From Portulaca oleracea (lineage: Eukaryota > Streptophyta > Magnoliopsida > Caryophyllales > Portulacaceae): a stretch of DNA of 64,000 bases. The notes beneath the pieces were generated by a model that worked only from the letters and a program-made list of their open reading frames with translations, searched no databases and had not been told where the DNA came from. The stretch is taken from assembly GCA_029582165.1 (NCBI GenBank), contig CM055868.1:25326891-25390890 (forward strand), given 5' to 3'. Of the stretch, positions 11,953 through 24,122 are shown piece after piece. How positions within the stretch are numbered: the stretch's first letter is position 1; every line of letters starts with the position of its first letter. Position numbers and translations under genes: made by a program.

Positions 11953-12600
11953 TCAGCAAATAGCAAGGAAGAATTGTGTGTAAAAATTGGCAAAATCTAA
12001 CTCAGCAACAACGGTGAACGAGCCAAATGCGGATGAGAGGGGAAGGGATTTCGCACAATTTACCAAAGAAATAGTTGTCGGGGTCAAGTCATCAAGGTTC
12101 AACTTCTTACATATAGAGTGTGGCATGACACTTACACTTGCCCCCAAGTCACATAATGCATTATCAATCTTCATATCACCAATTAAGCATGGAATATAGA
12201 AACTACCGGGATCAGCAAGTTTCTCGGGGCACTTGCTTCCCATAATAGTGTTGCAACTAACCGTGAGATGAACGGTCGACGACTCCTTGATTCTTCTCTT
12301 GTTTTTCAAGAGGTCCTTGAGATGTTTCTTGAATGAAGGGACCTCCGACATGGCATCTAGAAATGGTATATTAACTTGGAGCTTCTTCATCATCAAAATA
12401 ACCTTGGAGAATTTATCATCATTCTTCTGTTGAACTAATGTTCTGGGAAATGGAACTGGAGGTCCATATGAAACGGGTTTCTCCAATGGACTTACATGAA
12501 TATCCTCCCTCAAGACTTCATTTCCTTTCTCTCGTCTTTTTTCACTCTCTACCATCTCGTTCAACTTCTCTTTATCGTCATCCTCGGCCTCATTAATCAC
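11953..12600 (-). pseudogene. Athila protease fragment
   Basis: The frame contains a lead-in seen in Athila proteases (VNIPFLDAMSEVPSFKKHLKD) and the aspartic protease core ALCDLGASVSVMPHSICKKL, where the DLG form replaces the usual DTG/DSG as in other Athila/Tat proteases. The family hallmark after the core, GRPFLAT (present at 21540-21590 in the plus-strand element), is missing. Instead the frame drifts into unrelated residues and stops at 11953, so the deletion that removed pol cut inside protease. It overlaps the gag frame by a few bases in a shifted frame. Confidence 0.8.
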
Positions 12601-13922
12601 AACGTCATTCTCCTTTTCTTCAATCCTAGCCTGCTCAACTTCTGATTCCTCTCTTCATTGCTATCCACCTCAACTCCCTCATTCTCTCCCAAAGGTCTCT
12701 CCTCCTCCATATTCTCCTCCACTACCATAGATTCTTCAATTTTTCTTCCACTCCTTAGGGTAATGGCTTTAACTTGCTCCCCTTGGATGAGTTGAGGTTG
12801 AATGGGTTGAGAAGAATATACTTGTTGAGCAACTTGGGTCATTTGGGTTTCAAGGTCTCTAAGGCGAGCACCCTCACTTTCTTGATTAGCCACAATTTGT
12901 TGCAACAACTTTTCAATCATAGAATCTTGAGATGGTTGAGAAAATTGAGGTTGTGATGTGGGTTAAGGTGAAAACTCTTCTTGAAAGTATGCATGATGGT
13001 CATAAACTTGAGAAACAGGATCAAATGTAGGGTTGGCAAATGTAGTATAACTAGGATCATAATCCTCATAAGAATGGGAATAAAGTTGGTTGGAATAAAC
13101 GACATTCACATGTTCCACTTGACGATACTCCACACATCGATGCTCGAGATGTGGAGCGGAAATGGATGCAAAGGCTTGCATACCTCGGGCTAAGTTCAAC
13201 TGGTTGCAAACTTCATCATTCACCATCTTCTTTTGTAAATCAAGGACGCTAGCCATTAGAAGCTTGATAGTGTGGTTGTGTTCCAAATAATCATCCCCAT
13301 TTCTTGAATTTTGACCGCCTCCCCAACTAGGCACATTCTTAGATAGCTCATGAAGAAAAATATTAGCTTCCTTCGCAGTCTTCTTTAGGAACATCCCTTC
13401 GAACGCATTATCAATAAATTCTCTAAGAGGACCACAGTTTCAATGATAGAAATGTTGAAGCCACATCCCATCCGGTAAATTATGATGAGGGCATTATCGT
13501 TGAAGACTCTTAAATCTCCCCCAAGCGTCGAAAAGGCTCTCTCTCGGCCCTTGCTTGAAACTTAAAATTTCTGCTCAAAGTCGGTGTGTCTCCTCCGCTG
13601 GAAAGAAACGGTGAAGAAAATCTCCTTTTAGTGCCTCCCATGAAGAGTAAAAACCAGGTGGACATGTCTGTAGCCATATCTTTGCTTTCCCCCCAAGAGT
13701 GAGAGGAAAGAATTTCAACTTCAAAAATTCTGATGATATCCTTGGAATGTGTATAAAGCTAATCCGATCTTCGAATTTATCAATATGAGCAATGGGACTT
13801 CCAGCAGCATCGTCCCTATGAAACAGATTTCTTTCGAAGACTTCAAGTAAGTGCAGTCTAAACTCGAACACAGCATCGGGTGGTAATGGTTGTAACATGA
13901 TAGGATTGCCTCCCGTACCCAA
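12597..13922 (-). pseudogene. Athila gag, interrupted
   Basis: Three open stretches on the minus strand (13922-13575, 13394-12963, 12920-12597) lie in a single reading frame separated by stops. The first holds the core retrotransposon gag signature (LKLKFFPLTLGGKAKIWLQTCPPG, then GDFLHRFFP). The second and third hold the Gln/Glu-rich tail with the conserved ITLRSGRKIEE motif that precedes Athila proteases. Capsid protein would package the RNA in cytoplasmic particles. No CCHC knuckle is visible in the open parts. Confidence 0.75.
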
Positions 13923-14107
13923 TGATGGAACGGCATATGATAGAAGGGTACGAGGTGAACCAGCTTGAGCTTCACCTATTAGAATGCGAAGACTCCTACA
14001 AGAAATGAAGAAGCATCAAATTCATTTGGATTGGCAAAAACTGATTTCTAGCGTGAAAGCAAACTCAAATAACCAAAAACTAAGAAACTAAAACTAGGGG
14101 CGCTGGC

Positions 14108-14125
14108 TCCCCGGCAACGGCGCCA
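14108..14125 (-). promoter_or_regulatory. Athila primer-binding site
   Basis: The minus strand reads TGGCGCCGTTGCCGGGGA five bases inside the 5' LTR (spacer CAAAA). The identical 18-mer occurs at 19466-19483 in the plus-strand Athila. This is the tRNA primer site expected for minus-strand DNA synthesis in Athila elements. Confidence 0.9.
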
Positions 14126-14130
14126 TTTTG

Positions 14131-15623
14131 TGTAACGTGGTTTGTAAGACCTCGGTTTTTATCGTTCATTCTCAGGGAGTTGGCGGCCTTGGTCATAGAA
14201 ACTAGGTCAATGGTCGGGTCGAGATTTCTAAGGTAAGGCAATGGGTTGAAAGAGGCGGTCACGAAGCAAAAAATAAAACTAAGGTTGGTCAAGGAATGAA
14301 AAATGGGCTTCGGAGGCTTTTCGAGATGCAAACGGGGATGAGGAAATGGGTTTTGCAACAAGGGAATAACAAGAAGGGAGAATAAAGTGGCAATTCCGTT
14401 AGAAAATACCCATCTAGCTTCCTCTTCCGAGGATAGTCCGGATTAACTTCCCCAAAGTCAATCGACAGACCCGGAGGGTTAATAGAACGGAATTTGCTAG
14501 TTAACTTCTATTCGCTTTCGTAAATAGAATACTAACTATCCCAATTTCAACCTTCCAACACAAGTGTTGAATGTATTCGTGAGCTTTCGAACCCAAATAA
14601 ATCCTACTTGAGGGAAGGATAGGAGTGGGAGATTGATTTCCCAACTAATTACTCACTAATATTGCTAACCCAAACCTAATCACCCATTCACACCCTTAAT
14701 TACCCCCTAACCCATAGGGTTTCTAGCCACTAATCATTATAAAAACTAAGCTAACAACATCCAAACCAAACCTAAACATGATTTCTAACATCCAACAACC
14801 ATAAACAAGCAAGAATAATTCAATAGCAAGCAAAGCGATTAGCAAAGCAATTAATAAAGGAGTTAAGGGAAGAGAATACTTATCAAAATGCTGTAGATGA
14901 ATAAAGGAAAGCAATAAAAAGATAATCCAACAATCTCTCAATCGTTTGGATACCCAAATCTTCAATAATAAACACAAATCTCCAAAACCCTAGATTAATC
15001 TCTCACTAATCTCCCTCTAAAAGTCACTAATATAAAGCTGGAAATTATCTAATACTATCCAAAATCGAATCCCCCAAAAATTGCAGCAAAAGAACTATTT
15101 ATACAAGGGGTAAAAATCCCCAAAACGCAACACTTAAGGCCCGACAAAACGCGCAGCAACAAGGGGAGGTCGCGGGCGCGACCAGCGAAGACACTCAGAC
15201 GATTTCTTTCGTTCGCGGCGCCGTGGCTACGGTCCCACTCGGCCCCAAATGTGTTCTGGGCGTAGCGGGTGCTACGCCATTCGTGGCGGGGGCTACGCCT
15301 TGGCTTTCCTTCCCTTCGTTTCTTCCTTCTTTCCGAAGCATGTAACGCGCGATCCGAGGGTCGTAGCAGGTGTTACTTCACTAATTGACGCCAAAGGTGA
15401 GGAAAGTGATCCCGAGTCAACTCCGCCTCGGCATCCAGTCTGGCTCGGCTCGGGAAATCACCAAAAAATGCTGTAAAAAGGCCCGTTTTGCTACATTTTC
15501 GGTAAAAACTCTAAAATCTACAAAATAACCAAAAATGCAATAAAAACTAGGAAATTAAACCACGAAACGAGTTAAAAGCATAAGGATTTAGGCGGTATTT
15601 AGACACCAAATTGGGTCTAAACA
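14131..15623 (-). repeat. 5' LTR of the minus-strand Athila
   Basis: 1,493 bp, TGTAACG...TAAACA in plus-strand terms, followed by the 5-bp target duplication GTGAC. It contains GC-rich palindromes at 15168-15183 (GGTCGCGGGCGCGACC) and 15259-15278 (GGCGTAGCGGGTGCTACGCC, 8-bp arms). The solo LTR at 4723-6138 lacks the second. Confidence 0.88.
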
Positions 15624-17228
15624 GTGACAGGAAACCATGTCGACCGGTCTGATTGAGATAGCATATAGGCTTGAACAGCCCCCAGTGTTGCGTTCTGGAG
15701 CAACAATGTGACACTTCCTTGCTTCTTCTGTTTTTTATTTTCGGATATGTGGGTATGCATGTAACTAGTCTACTAAGCTCTTGCACAAACAATGCAACTT
15801 TGTTTTGTTTTTGACACAAGCATTCATGTTGTCATGCATTTATGCACGACTATCGACTTTATGTACGACAAACTGACTCGATGCACGATGAACTGACTCG
15901 ATACACAACGGACTGACTTGATGTATGACAGACTAACTCAATGTATGACAAACTGGCTCGATACATGCCAGAACGACTCAGTGCACAGCAGACTGACTCA
16001 ATGCGTGACAAGCTGACTTGATGCATGATGGACTGACTCTATTTGACTCTGACATGACATATGAATTCAATGCAAACCTATTATACCTATGATGCTTTAT
16101 GTTATTCTACACATGAAGTTCTATATGCCGGAAACCCCCCGACTTTAGACAAAGATTCTCTAAGACAATGCTTTCCTAAAACCATGACTCCCTAAGACAA
16201 TGTTTTCTAAGGATTAAGGCCACTCGTGGGGAATTTCAGGAAAATTCAGGATGAGTAATGTTTCGATCCATGGAATAGGGAACAATAATGGAGGCAACAG
16301 GCCTGAAGGACGCATTTCTTAAATGACCATGTAGATGACCTTGATTGCTTGCAAATATATGCTGATGTGTGACAAGCCCCCCGTTCGGCGTAGACTCTTG
16401 ATGACACTGTCCTGCTTTGGAGAGCACCTTGGAGATTTGCAATCCCCTACTTTCGATGTAGATTGACGAGATGATGCATGGGGACCATAAAATAGGAGGA
16501 GGAATCGTCCTTAGTAGTGAGTCTCAATCTCTCCTTTTGCCTAACTTGCCCAAAGGGTTTTCAAGTTAGCCCCTCTTTTTTTCTCTTTTTTCTTTTTTTT
16601 TTCTTTTTTTTCTTTGTTCTTTTCTTTTTTTCTTTCTTTCTTGATGAGGCTACTATTAGGACGTCTATGAGATTGAAGATGCATGACGTTGTAGGATAGG
16701 GAGTAAGTCTCCCTCTTTAAAGCTATGTCTTGAACGATGTCACAAAGGTAGCGCGAGCCCCTAGTTTAGAGCAGCTTGTTTCTGAGTCTGTTCATGATCA
16801 TGTGGTTGCTAGTTAGCCGCTGATCTGATGTGGGCGGCTTTCGCTCTTGCTAAGAAGTAAGCCACACATAGCCTCATACTTGCATTAATGATTGAGCTTA
16901 AAAGTCCTCGGAGGGTGAGATGGGATGAAAGGATTGGTTAGGAAGATGTTTGGGGAAGGAGACGGTGGACGATGGTGAATGGAATGTGGAGACACTTAAG
17001 AATGATCGTGTCTTGAAGGGAGAAGAGATGGTCAAGTGGGATAGACATCATCTCTCGAGAAAAGGTTGGAAGACGTTTAGTGAAAGGGATGGTAGATGAG
17101 AGTTTATTGATGGAGGAAATAAGGAGACACTTAAGAATTATCGTGCCCTGAAAGGTGAAGAGATGGTCAAATGGGATAAGACATCATCTCTTGGGAAAAG
17201 GTTGGAACATGGTTATGGAATAATGTCC
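15624..17228. repeat. Duplicated Ogre segment, copy 2
   Basis: This is the second copy of the block at 6139-7733, beginning with GTGAC. It carries the same short tandem array (15840-16050) and pyrimidine tract (16570-16640). After TAATGTCC it continues into unique Ogre-like sequence, so this copy marks the original arrangement. Confidence 0.85.
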
Positions 17229-18639
17229 AAGTCTGACGAACGAAAAGACGAAGGGTTGACGATGGTGATGAAATCCAGGGTTTACTCTCCTTTTGCCTAA
17301 CCTGCCCTGACGGGTTTTTAGGCTAGCTTCTCTTATTCTCTTACTCTCCTTTTGCCTCCAAGCTAGCCTCTCTTGTTTTTGTTTTTTTTAAAGACCAGCA
17401 TTTTGAGGACAAAGGATGCTCCTTGCAGCGGTAGGACCTCAAAGAGGTTTTCCTACATATCCGAGGTGGAATCAGGCCAGCCATAGTTCTTTAAGCGCAA
17501 CTTTAATGGATAGTGCCTCGAGGAAGGCTTAACGGTTCGAAAAAATGTCATGTAGGTTTAAGGGTTCATATGCAGGTTATGGATGGATGAAAGGTTTGTG
17601 AAGGTTATAGGAGGCTGAAGTGTATGGATGATGAGGTGAAGGTTTGAGAGGGGATTTTCTGAGGTGTGCGTGATTCTTATTTTCCTTTCTTTGTTCTTTT
17701 CTAATCCCCTTTTCTTCTTTCATTTCTCTTTCCTCCATTTCCTCCTTTTTTTCCCTTTTTTTCTCAACTTTTTTTTTTTTTTGCTAACCATCTCAGCTTT
17801 GCTCTTCTTTTTTTTTTAATCTCAGCTTTGCCCTTTTTTTTGTTTTCACTTTGTCACTATTTTTCACTTTTTTCACCTTTTTTCCTTTTTCAAACTCCAT
17901 CTTCATGGGTTGACTCCTATTCTCCTTTTGATGACATTAGCACAACACATCTTTTTTCTTTGGGGTAGATATGGATTGGTCATGAGGAGAATGACCAAGT
18001 TGGACAAGGCTAAGAGTTTTTTTTTTTTTTGAACGATGCCTATTTATGAGTGATGCAAAGAGGGATGAATTGAACTTGGGATGGAGATGTAGATGATAGA
18101 TGTTGTGGGAAAATGGGAAGGTAAAAGTGACATAGATGGTGATGTGGGTGATGAGGCGGTAACCCCCTGTTTTAGGCACGTTTTGTTTAAGCTGCTGGTC
18201 TAGGAGCATTGAGATGTCCATTTTCAAGAGACTAATGATTTTGGTCTTCTCTCCTTTTGCCCAGCCTGCTTGATGAGTGCAGACTAGCTTCTCTCTTTTT
18301 TTTTTTCTTTTTTTTAATTAAACCCTGGATTCAATAAAATAAAAGATGGGAACGACGTATACAACAAAGATGGAAGGAAAATAAAATTTGTCAGACTTGG
18401 TTTGTACGGATGATGGATAGATGAGAGAACTTCTCAACTCAAGTCAAAAGCACAAGCACGAAATTATGTTTGATCACATAGCAACAAGAACAAAGAAATG
18501 AATGAAGAACTGACTATAACAGACTCTGAGCATGAAATGCTTGACAACTAGTACTGTAGCTACTTCTAAAGCTTCTTTGATGATATGCCCTCCTTGTCCT
18601 CTTATGGGGAATCCATGTTATGTATGGTCCTCTGTGCTA
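17229..18639. other. Ogre-like internal sequence, pyrimidine-rich, no genes
   Basis: Long T/C runs (17690-17890, 18290-18315) and repeated phrases such as CTCTCCTTTTGCC..CC (17283, 17342, 18248) are seen. No coding frame is supportable. CTTTC at 18640-18644 is the target duplication of the next insertion. Confidence 0.5.
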
Positions 18640-18644
18640 CTTTC

Positions 18645-19459
18645 TGATAAGTCGTTTTTACATAGAGTCTTTAGGGCTCAAATCATGTCAGTTTCATGTC
18701 TTTTATACCCGATATCTCGTATTTTTATAGCAATTTCTGTGATTTACATACTTGATCGCGAGTTTGGTATGTTTTGCAGGAATCGGTGAAATTATATCGA
18801 AAAGCATGAAAATTTGGAGGAAGAATAACAAAAATCAAAGAAATAAAAAAAAACAAGTTGAAGAAGGAGAGAAGAAGAAAGGAAGAACGGCCCAAATAAC
18901 AAGGCCCAAAACCAGGAAGAACGACCCTAATCCAGCCCTATAAAATGGGTTTTAGATTCTTGACAATAGAACGACAATTTGAGTCTTGAATCGGATTGCG
19001 TAGATTGAATAGGTTAGAAAATAATTAGAAATAATGATTCTTGCCTAGGGTCAATTTATAATCAGTTCTTATCTTTGATTAAGCTAAATAGTTAAAAATA
19101 ATGTCTAGGTTAATCACTGTAACTCACCTAGGATCGAAAAATCGAAGTGATAGGGCCTAGAAAGATTATAGACCCTGAATTATCTTGTTACCTGCACCAG
19201 GATTGTTGATGATTTGATTAATTGACTAGAGTGGACTCCCCTAAACGTTTTTAGTTAATTGTTTAAATCCTAAAAATTCCTGCTTTCTTAGTTTAGTTTA
19301 GAATACCTTACCACAACCCTTGGATCGACCTAGCATTCTTTGTAGCGAACTAGTTCAGTGCGTGGTTGAACGCAAATCCCTGAGAAAGAACGATATTTTA
19401 TTACTACACAGACCCGTACACTTGCGGTACACAGACACCTATATGTTTTAGGTATGTCA
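18645..19459 (+). repeat. 5' LTR of plus-strand Athila, internally deleted
   Basis: 815 bp against 1,404 bp for its partner. Alignment by eye shows two gaps: one just after the GCCCAAAACCAG region (about 18916), one just after the TATA-like CTATAAAA (18938-18945). The second gap removes the expected transcription start and most of the leader half of the LTR. Both deletions happened after insertion if the LTRs began identical. Confidence 0.88.
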
Positions 19460-19465
19460 AGTTTT

Positions 19466-19483
19466 TGGCGCCGTTGCCGGGGA
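19466..19483 (+). promoter_or_regulatory. Athila primer-binding site
   Basis: TGGCGCCGTTGCCGGGGA, six bases inside the 5' LTR; identical to the primer site of the minus-strand Athila at 14108-14125. Confidence 0.9.
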
Positions 19484-19605
19484 TTTGTTTCCCCAATCGC
19501 CATTGGACGAACGCGCTCTGGGTGACTAGGTTATTTAATTTCTGTTATTTTTCTTTATTTTTCTTTATTACGCTTGGTGTTCTTGTTTTTGTCTTTTTCT
19601 GGTTT

Positions 19606-20660
19606 ATGCAAAAAGATTTCTCTTTCGAGTACTATCCTGAGATCGAACGAACACTTCGAGAGAGAAGGAAAATAGCAAGACTGGAGAAAGAATTTCAAGA
19701 AAATCAAGAAACGGACGAAGAGGAGCTAGAATCGGAATCGGAAAAAGAACATGAGATGGGAGAACAGCGACCAAAGACATTCGGGCAGTATCTTACCCCA
19801 ATGTCACCGACCCGCAATCAGCAATCAACGTTCCCACCATCCAAGCGAACGACTTCAAGCTGCGTCAATCTTTGATCAAACTACTGTCAAAATCACCATT
19901 CCATGCGTTGACTAACGAAGATCCGAACCGACATCTGCGACTCTTCCGTCAAGCTTGTGACACTTACAAGGCCAACAACCTGTCAGAGGACACCGTCAAA
20001 CTACGTCTCTTCCCGTTCTCGTTAGAAGGCAAAATGTGGGAGTGGCTCGACACACTTCCACCAAATTCGATCACAACATTTGACGTACTCGCCAGCACAT
20101 TTTTGGCAAAGTACTGTCCTCCAAGCAAGCTCACCAGCCTAAGAAATCAGATTTCTACATTCACACAAGAGCCGGATGAGTCACTATACGATGCTTGGGA
20201 AAGATTCAAGGACATTATTCGACAATGTCCTCAGCACGGGTTCGAGCGATGGGTTCTCATCCAATCGTTCTACAATGGAGCAAGCAAGTCAACAAGAGGA
20301 AGCATCCTCTCAGTAGCCGGAGGCCATATTTTGGGAAAAACGGTTCCGGAAATATGGACTCTGATCGAGTACCTAGCAAACAACTCACGGCAGTGGTCAG
20401 AACCCCGCCTTAGAGCGGGAGGTAAGCAAGATTTTGATGCTATTTCACTATTAACTACTAAACTCTATTCTTTAGTGAAAAAAATGGACCACCAAGACTC
20501 ACTTGCACCCTTACCTTTATTATGTGAACTCTGTCATTCGACCAATCATGCGACTTCTGCTTGTTCAAAGGAAATAACCTGTAATACCCAAACCCGACAG
20601 ATTCACCATATTGACCAAAAACTCGACAGATTCACCATATTGACCAAAAACCCGACATAG
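19606..20660 (+). pseudogene. Athila gag with CCHC zinc knuckle, frameshifted
   Basis: ATG 19606 opens a short charged N-terminus (MQKDFSFEYYPEIERTL, then an Arg/Lys/Glu-rich segment). Around 19.80 kb the sense frame shifts, and the main gag domain reads to 20660: SKSPFHALTNEDPNRHLRLF, the LRLFPFSLEGKMWEWL core, and YDAWERFKDIIRQCPQHGF. A CX2CX4HX4C knuckle (CELCHSTNHATSAC) lies at about 20521-20562, typical of nucleocapsid RNA binding. A 29-bp tandem duplication at 20595-20652 then throws the frame out of register. The homologous gag of the minus-strand element shows no knuckle in its open parts. Confidence 0.85.
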
Positions 20661-21092
20661 AAATTTTGGTGAAAGCCCTTCTGTCAAACCAGCAAGAACA
20701 AGCAGGAACCATTAAAAGCCTCCTAGAAAAGATAGAGACCTTGGCTCACCTAAACGAAAAGTTAGCCTCCCAAGTGACATACCCGAATGATTCTTCCACC
20801 TCCCTTACCGATAGCATATTAGGAGATTGCAGCGCCCTGACCCTTAGGAGTGGAAAACAATTAGACGAACCTAGGCGAAAACCACCTGAAAGTACCTCAA
20901 CTGAGCCACTTCCAACTGATAGCACTCCTCATAAAGACCCTGGGCCAGAAAAAGAATCAACTATAGATGAGACCGATAGGGGGAGAAGAAACAAGAGGAA
21001 CCTCCGGTAGTTAACCAAAGAGTCCACGTACCATTACCGCCCTACCCGAGAGGTTAGGTAGTACGAAACATGACAAACACTTTGGGAAGTTT
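20661..21092 (+). pseudogene. Athila gag-protease linker
   Basis: The open stretch 20666-21010 in a shifted frame encodes a Gln/Glu-rich coiled-coil-like segment (QQEQAGTIKSLLEKIETLAHLNEKL) and the conserved ALTLRSGKQLDEP motif found just before Athila proteases. It is followed by a Pro/Ser/Thr/Glu-rich spacer. Another frameshift lies between 21010 and 21093. Confidence 0.7.
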
Positions 21093-21860
21093 ATGGAAAT
21101 AATAAAACAACTTCAGGTCACTATCCCGTTCAATAAGGTGATTACGCAAATGCCTATTTATGCAAAATTTCTCAAGGAAATCCTTAGTAACAAAAAAAAG
21201 TTAGAAGAACATGAGATAATGGCCTTAAATGATTATTGTAGTGCTGCCGTACAAAATAAACTTCCTACCAAACTTAAGGATCCTGGTAGCTTCACTATTC
21301 CCTGCGAAACTGGTACCTTGCACATTGACCGCGCCCTATGCGACTTAGGATCCAGCGTCAATTTGATGCCTTCCTCTATGTATAAAAAGTTAGGGATAGG
21401 AGATTTAAAACCTACCACTATTGCTCTACAGTTAGCCGACCGATCAATAAAATACCCTGTAGGAGTTTTAGAGGACGTACACACTAAAATAGGAGAGATT
21501 TTCGTCCCTGTGGATTTTGTTATTTTAGAAATGGACGAGGACTCTCGAACACCCATCATCCTTGGAAGACCATTCCTAGCAACCTCAGGATGTTGTGTAG
21601 ATGTTAAAAATGGAAAAATGACCTTTAATGTGGGAATGGAAAAGATTGAATTTAATCTAAAGCATGCTACGAAATTTCTCTCTTTCTCTGATGATTGTAA
21701 TTTGGTAGATTCTATTGAGGGAATTAACACTAATGCGTCCCCTAACGATCGATCAAGTGATCCACTTGAACTATGTTTGCTCAATGATTGCTCTGTGCTG
21801 CGGCGCGAAGAAGATGCCATGGCGCTTACGCAAGCGAACCTAAAGAGGAGTATCACTTAA
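21093..21860 (+). pseudogene. Athila aspartic protease
   Basis: 255 codons. After the VTIPFNKVITQMPIYAKFLKEIL lead-in comes the aspartic protease active site ALCDLGSSVNLMPSSMYKKL (about residues 90-110), then the flap region LQLADRSIKYPVGVLEDV and the ILGRPFLAT motif near residue 155-165. DLG in place of DTG/DSG is normal for this lineage. It would cleave the gag-pol precursor in the particle. The frame shifts again near 21.83 kb into the RT lead-in. Confidence 0.85.
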
Positions 21861-24122
21861 CCAACAATTCCGATAGCGCAGATCCAAAGGCTCCTGAAGT
21901 GGAACTGAAACCGCTACCGAATACACTACGATATGAGTTCCTAGGGCCGGATTCTACTTATCTCGTGATTGTGAGTTCCACCTTCACAAAAGAAGAAACG
22001 GCTTCACTGCTGGAAGTTTTGCGAACTCACCGAAAAGCAATTGGGTATGTCATCGATGATTTGAAAGGAATACATCCTTCCTTCTACATGCATAGAGTTC
22101 TCCTTGAAGACGACCATAAACCTTCAGTCAAACATCAAAGGAGACTCAACCCAAACATGAAAGAAGTTATAAAGAAAGAGATACTGAAATTTCTCAAGGC
22201 AGGGATAATTTACCCCATCTCAGACAGCGAGTGGGTTAACCCTATTCATGTAGTCCCAAAGAAAGGAGCAATGACCGTAGTCAAAAAACGAGAAAAATGA
22301 GTTAATTTCAACCAGGACTGTTACTGGATGGAGGATGTGCATCGACTACAGGAAGTTGAACAAGGCTACTAGAAAAGATCATTTTCCGCTTCCATTTGTA
22401 GATAAAATGTTGGAGCGCTTAGCAAAGAACTCTTATTTTTGCTATTCGGACGGATATTCGGGATTCTTCCAAATCCCAATTCACCCTAAAGATCAGGAAA
22501 AAACGACATTCACCTGTCCTTACAGAACCTTTCCCTACAGAAGGATGCCTTTTGGATTATGCAATGCACCTGCCACATTTCAGAGATGTATGATGGCAAT
22601 CTTCGCTGAGTTTCTTGAGGATTTTGTGCAAGTATTCATGGACGACTTCTCAGTTTATGGAACCTCATTCGACCTTTGCCTGCAGAATTTAAAACGGGTA
22701 TTGCAAAGATGTGAAGAAGTCAACCTAGTTCTAAATTGGGAGAAATGTCACTTCATGGTGCAAGAAGGAGTAGTCTTAGGACATGTGATATCTAACAAGG
22801 GAATTTCAGTGGACAAGGCCAAGGTTCAAGTAATTGAGAAACTTCCCCCGCTAGTAAGCGTGAAAGGTATCAGAAGTTTCCTGGGATATGTAGGTTATTA
22901 TCGCCGTTTCATCAAGGATTTTTCAAAGATAGCGAAGCCTCTTACAAACCTACTTGCTAAGGACGCTCCATTCGAGTTTAATGAAGAGTTCTTAGCTGCT
23001 TTTCAAAAATTAAAACAGGCTTTGGTTTCTGCTCCCACAATGCAGTCGGATTGGAGTCTACCATTCGAAATTATGTGTGATGCAAGCGATCACGCTATAG
23101 GAGCAGTGCTAGGGCAAAGGATTGATGGAAAACCTTATGCCATCTACTATGCTAGCAAAACTCTTGATGGAGCTCAAGTGAATTATGCAACCACTGAAAA
23201 GGAGTTTCTAGCAGTGGTATATGCCCTAGACAAATTCATACCCTATTTAATCAATTCTCAGGTCATAGTCTACACAGACCACGCAGCTATCAAGCATTTA
23301 ATGACGAAGGGTAATTCGAAACCTCGTCTTATTCGTTGGGTGCTACTACTTCAAGAGTTTGACATTGAGATTCGAGACAAACCCCGTCTGCAAAACGTGG
23401 TAGTCGATCATTTATCAAGGCTTCGATCTGACTCTTCAGTTAAGGATGATCTACAAATCAATGAGTGGTTCCCTCACGAACAACTCTTAGCTATAAATCG
23501 ACACTCAGCCCCATGGTTTGCAGACTATGTGAATTATCTAGTTTGCGGAGCTCTCCCACCTAATTTAACATATCAACAGAAAAAGAAATTCCTTTTCGAT
23601 GTTAAAAGATATGTTTGGGAAGATCTGCTATTATACAAACTTTACGGTGATGGAGTTTACAGACGTTGTATACCCGAAGAAGAAGTACGAAATCTGTTAT
23701 TCCATCTTCATGCTACCCCCTTCAGTGGACACTTCGGACCCGACAAAACAGTAGCCAAGGTTCTTCAAGCAGGTTTCTATTGGCCCAGTCTTACAAGAGA
23801 CGTTAGTCGTTACGTTATATGCTGCGACAGATGCCAAAGGACAGGAAATATATCCAGGAGAAATGAGATGCCTCAAACCGGGATGCTAGAGGTCGAGTTA
23901 TTCAATGTATGGGGAATAGACTTCATGGGACCGTTTCCGCCATCCCATAAAAACCTCTACATTCTAGTTGCTGTGGATTATGTATCTAAGTGGGTAGAAG
24001 TTGTAGCCTCCCCAACTAATGACACCAAAACAGTCATCAAGTTCCTCAAAAGGAACATCTTTTCTAGATTTGGGGTTCCTAGAGCGCTCCTTAGCGACAA
24101 TGGAACCCACTTCTGCAACTGA
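21830..24122 (+). pseudogene. Athila reverse transcriptase-RNase H-integrase (front)
   Basis: The RT lead-in (YPISDSEWVNPIHVVPKKG) reads in one frame to 22300; a one-base shift in an A-rich stretch near 22.28-22.30 kb moves to the long frame 22335-24122. That frame holds the RT core ([36 protein letters not shown], catalytic FMDDFSVYG at about residue 100), RNase H ([16 protein letters not shown], then [12 protein letters not shown], then [11 protein letters not shown]), the integrase HHCC finger (H-x-H ... CCDRCQ) and the first two catalytic aspartates (WGIDFMGP and LLSDNGTHF). An in-frame TGA at 24120-24122 cuts integrase before the glutamate. RT domains look complete. Confidence 0.9.

Larger units (their letters stand above)
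7734..15623 (-). mobile_element. Athila-type element, pol-deleted, 3' LTR mostly lost
   Basis: In minus-strand order it holds a complete 5' LTR (15623-14131), an Athila primer site, gag, a truncated protease, then directly the Athila ORF2, a long 3' UTR, a polypurine tract and only the first 182 bp of the 3' LTR (7915-7734). RT, RNase H and integrase are absent, so it could move only with help. GTGAC at 15624-15628 is the same target duplication that flanks the solo LTR at 4723-6138, so both derive from one insertion. The left end is a recombination junction, not an insertion end. Confidence 0.85.
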
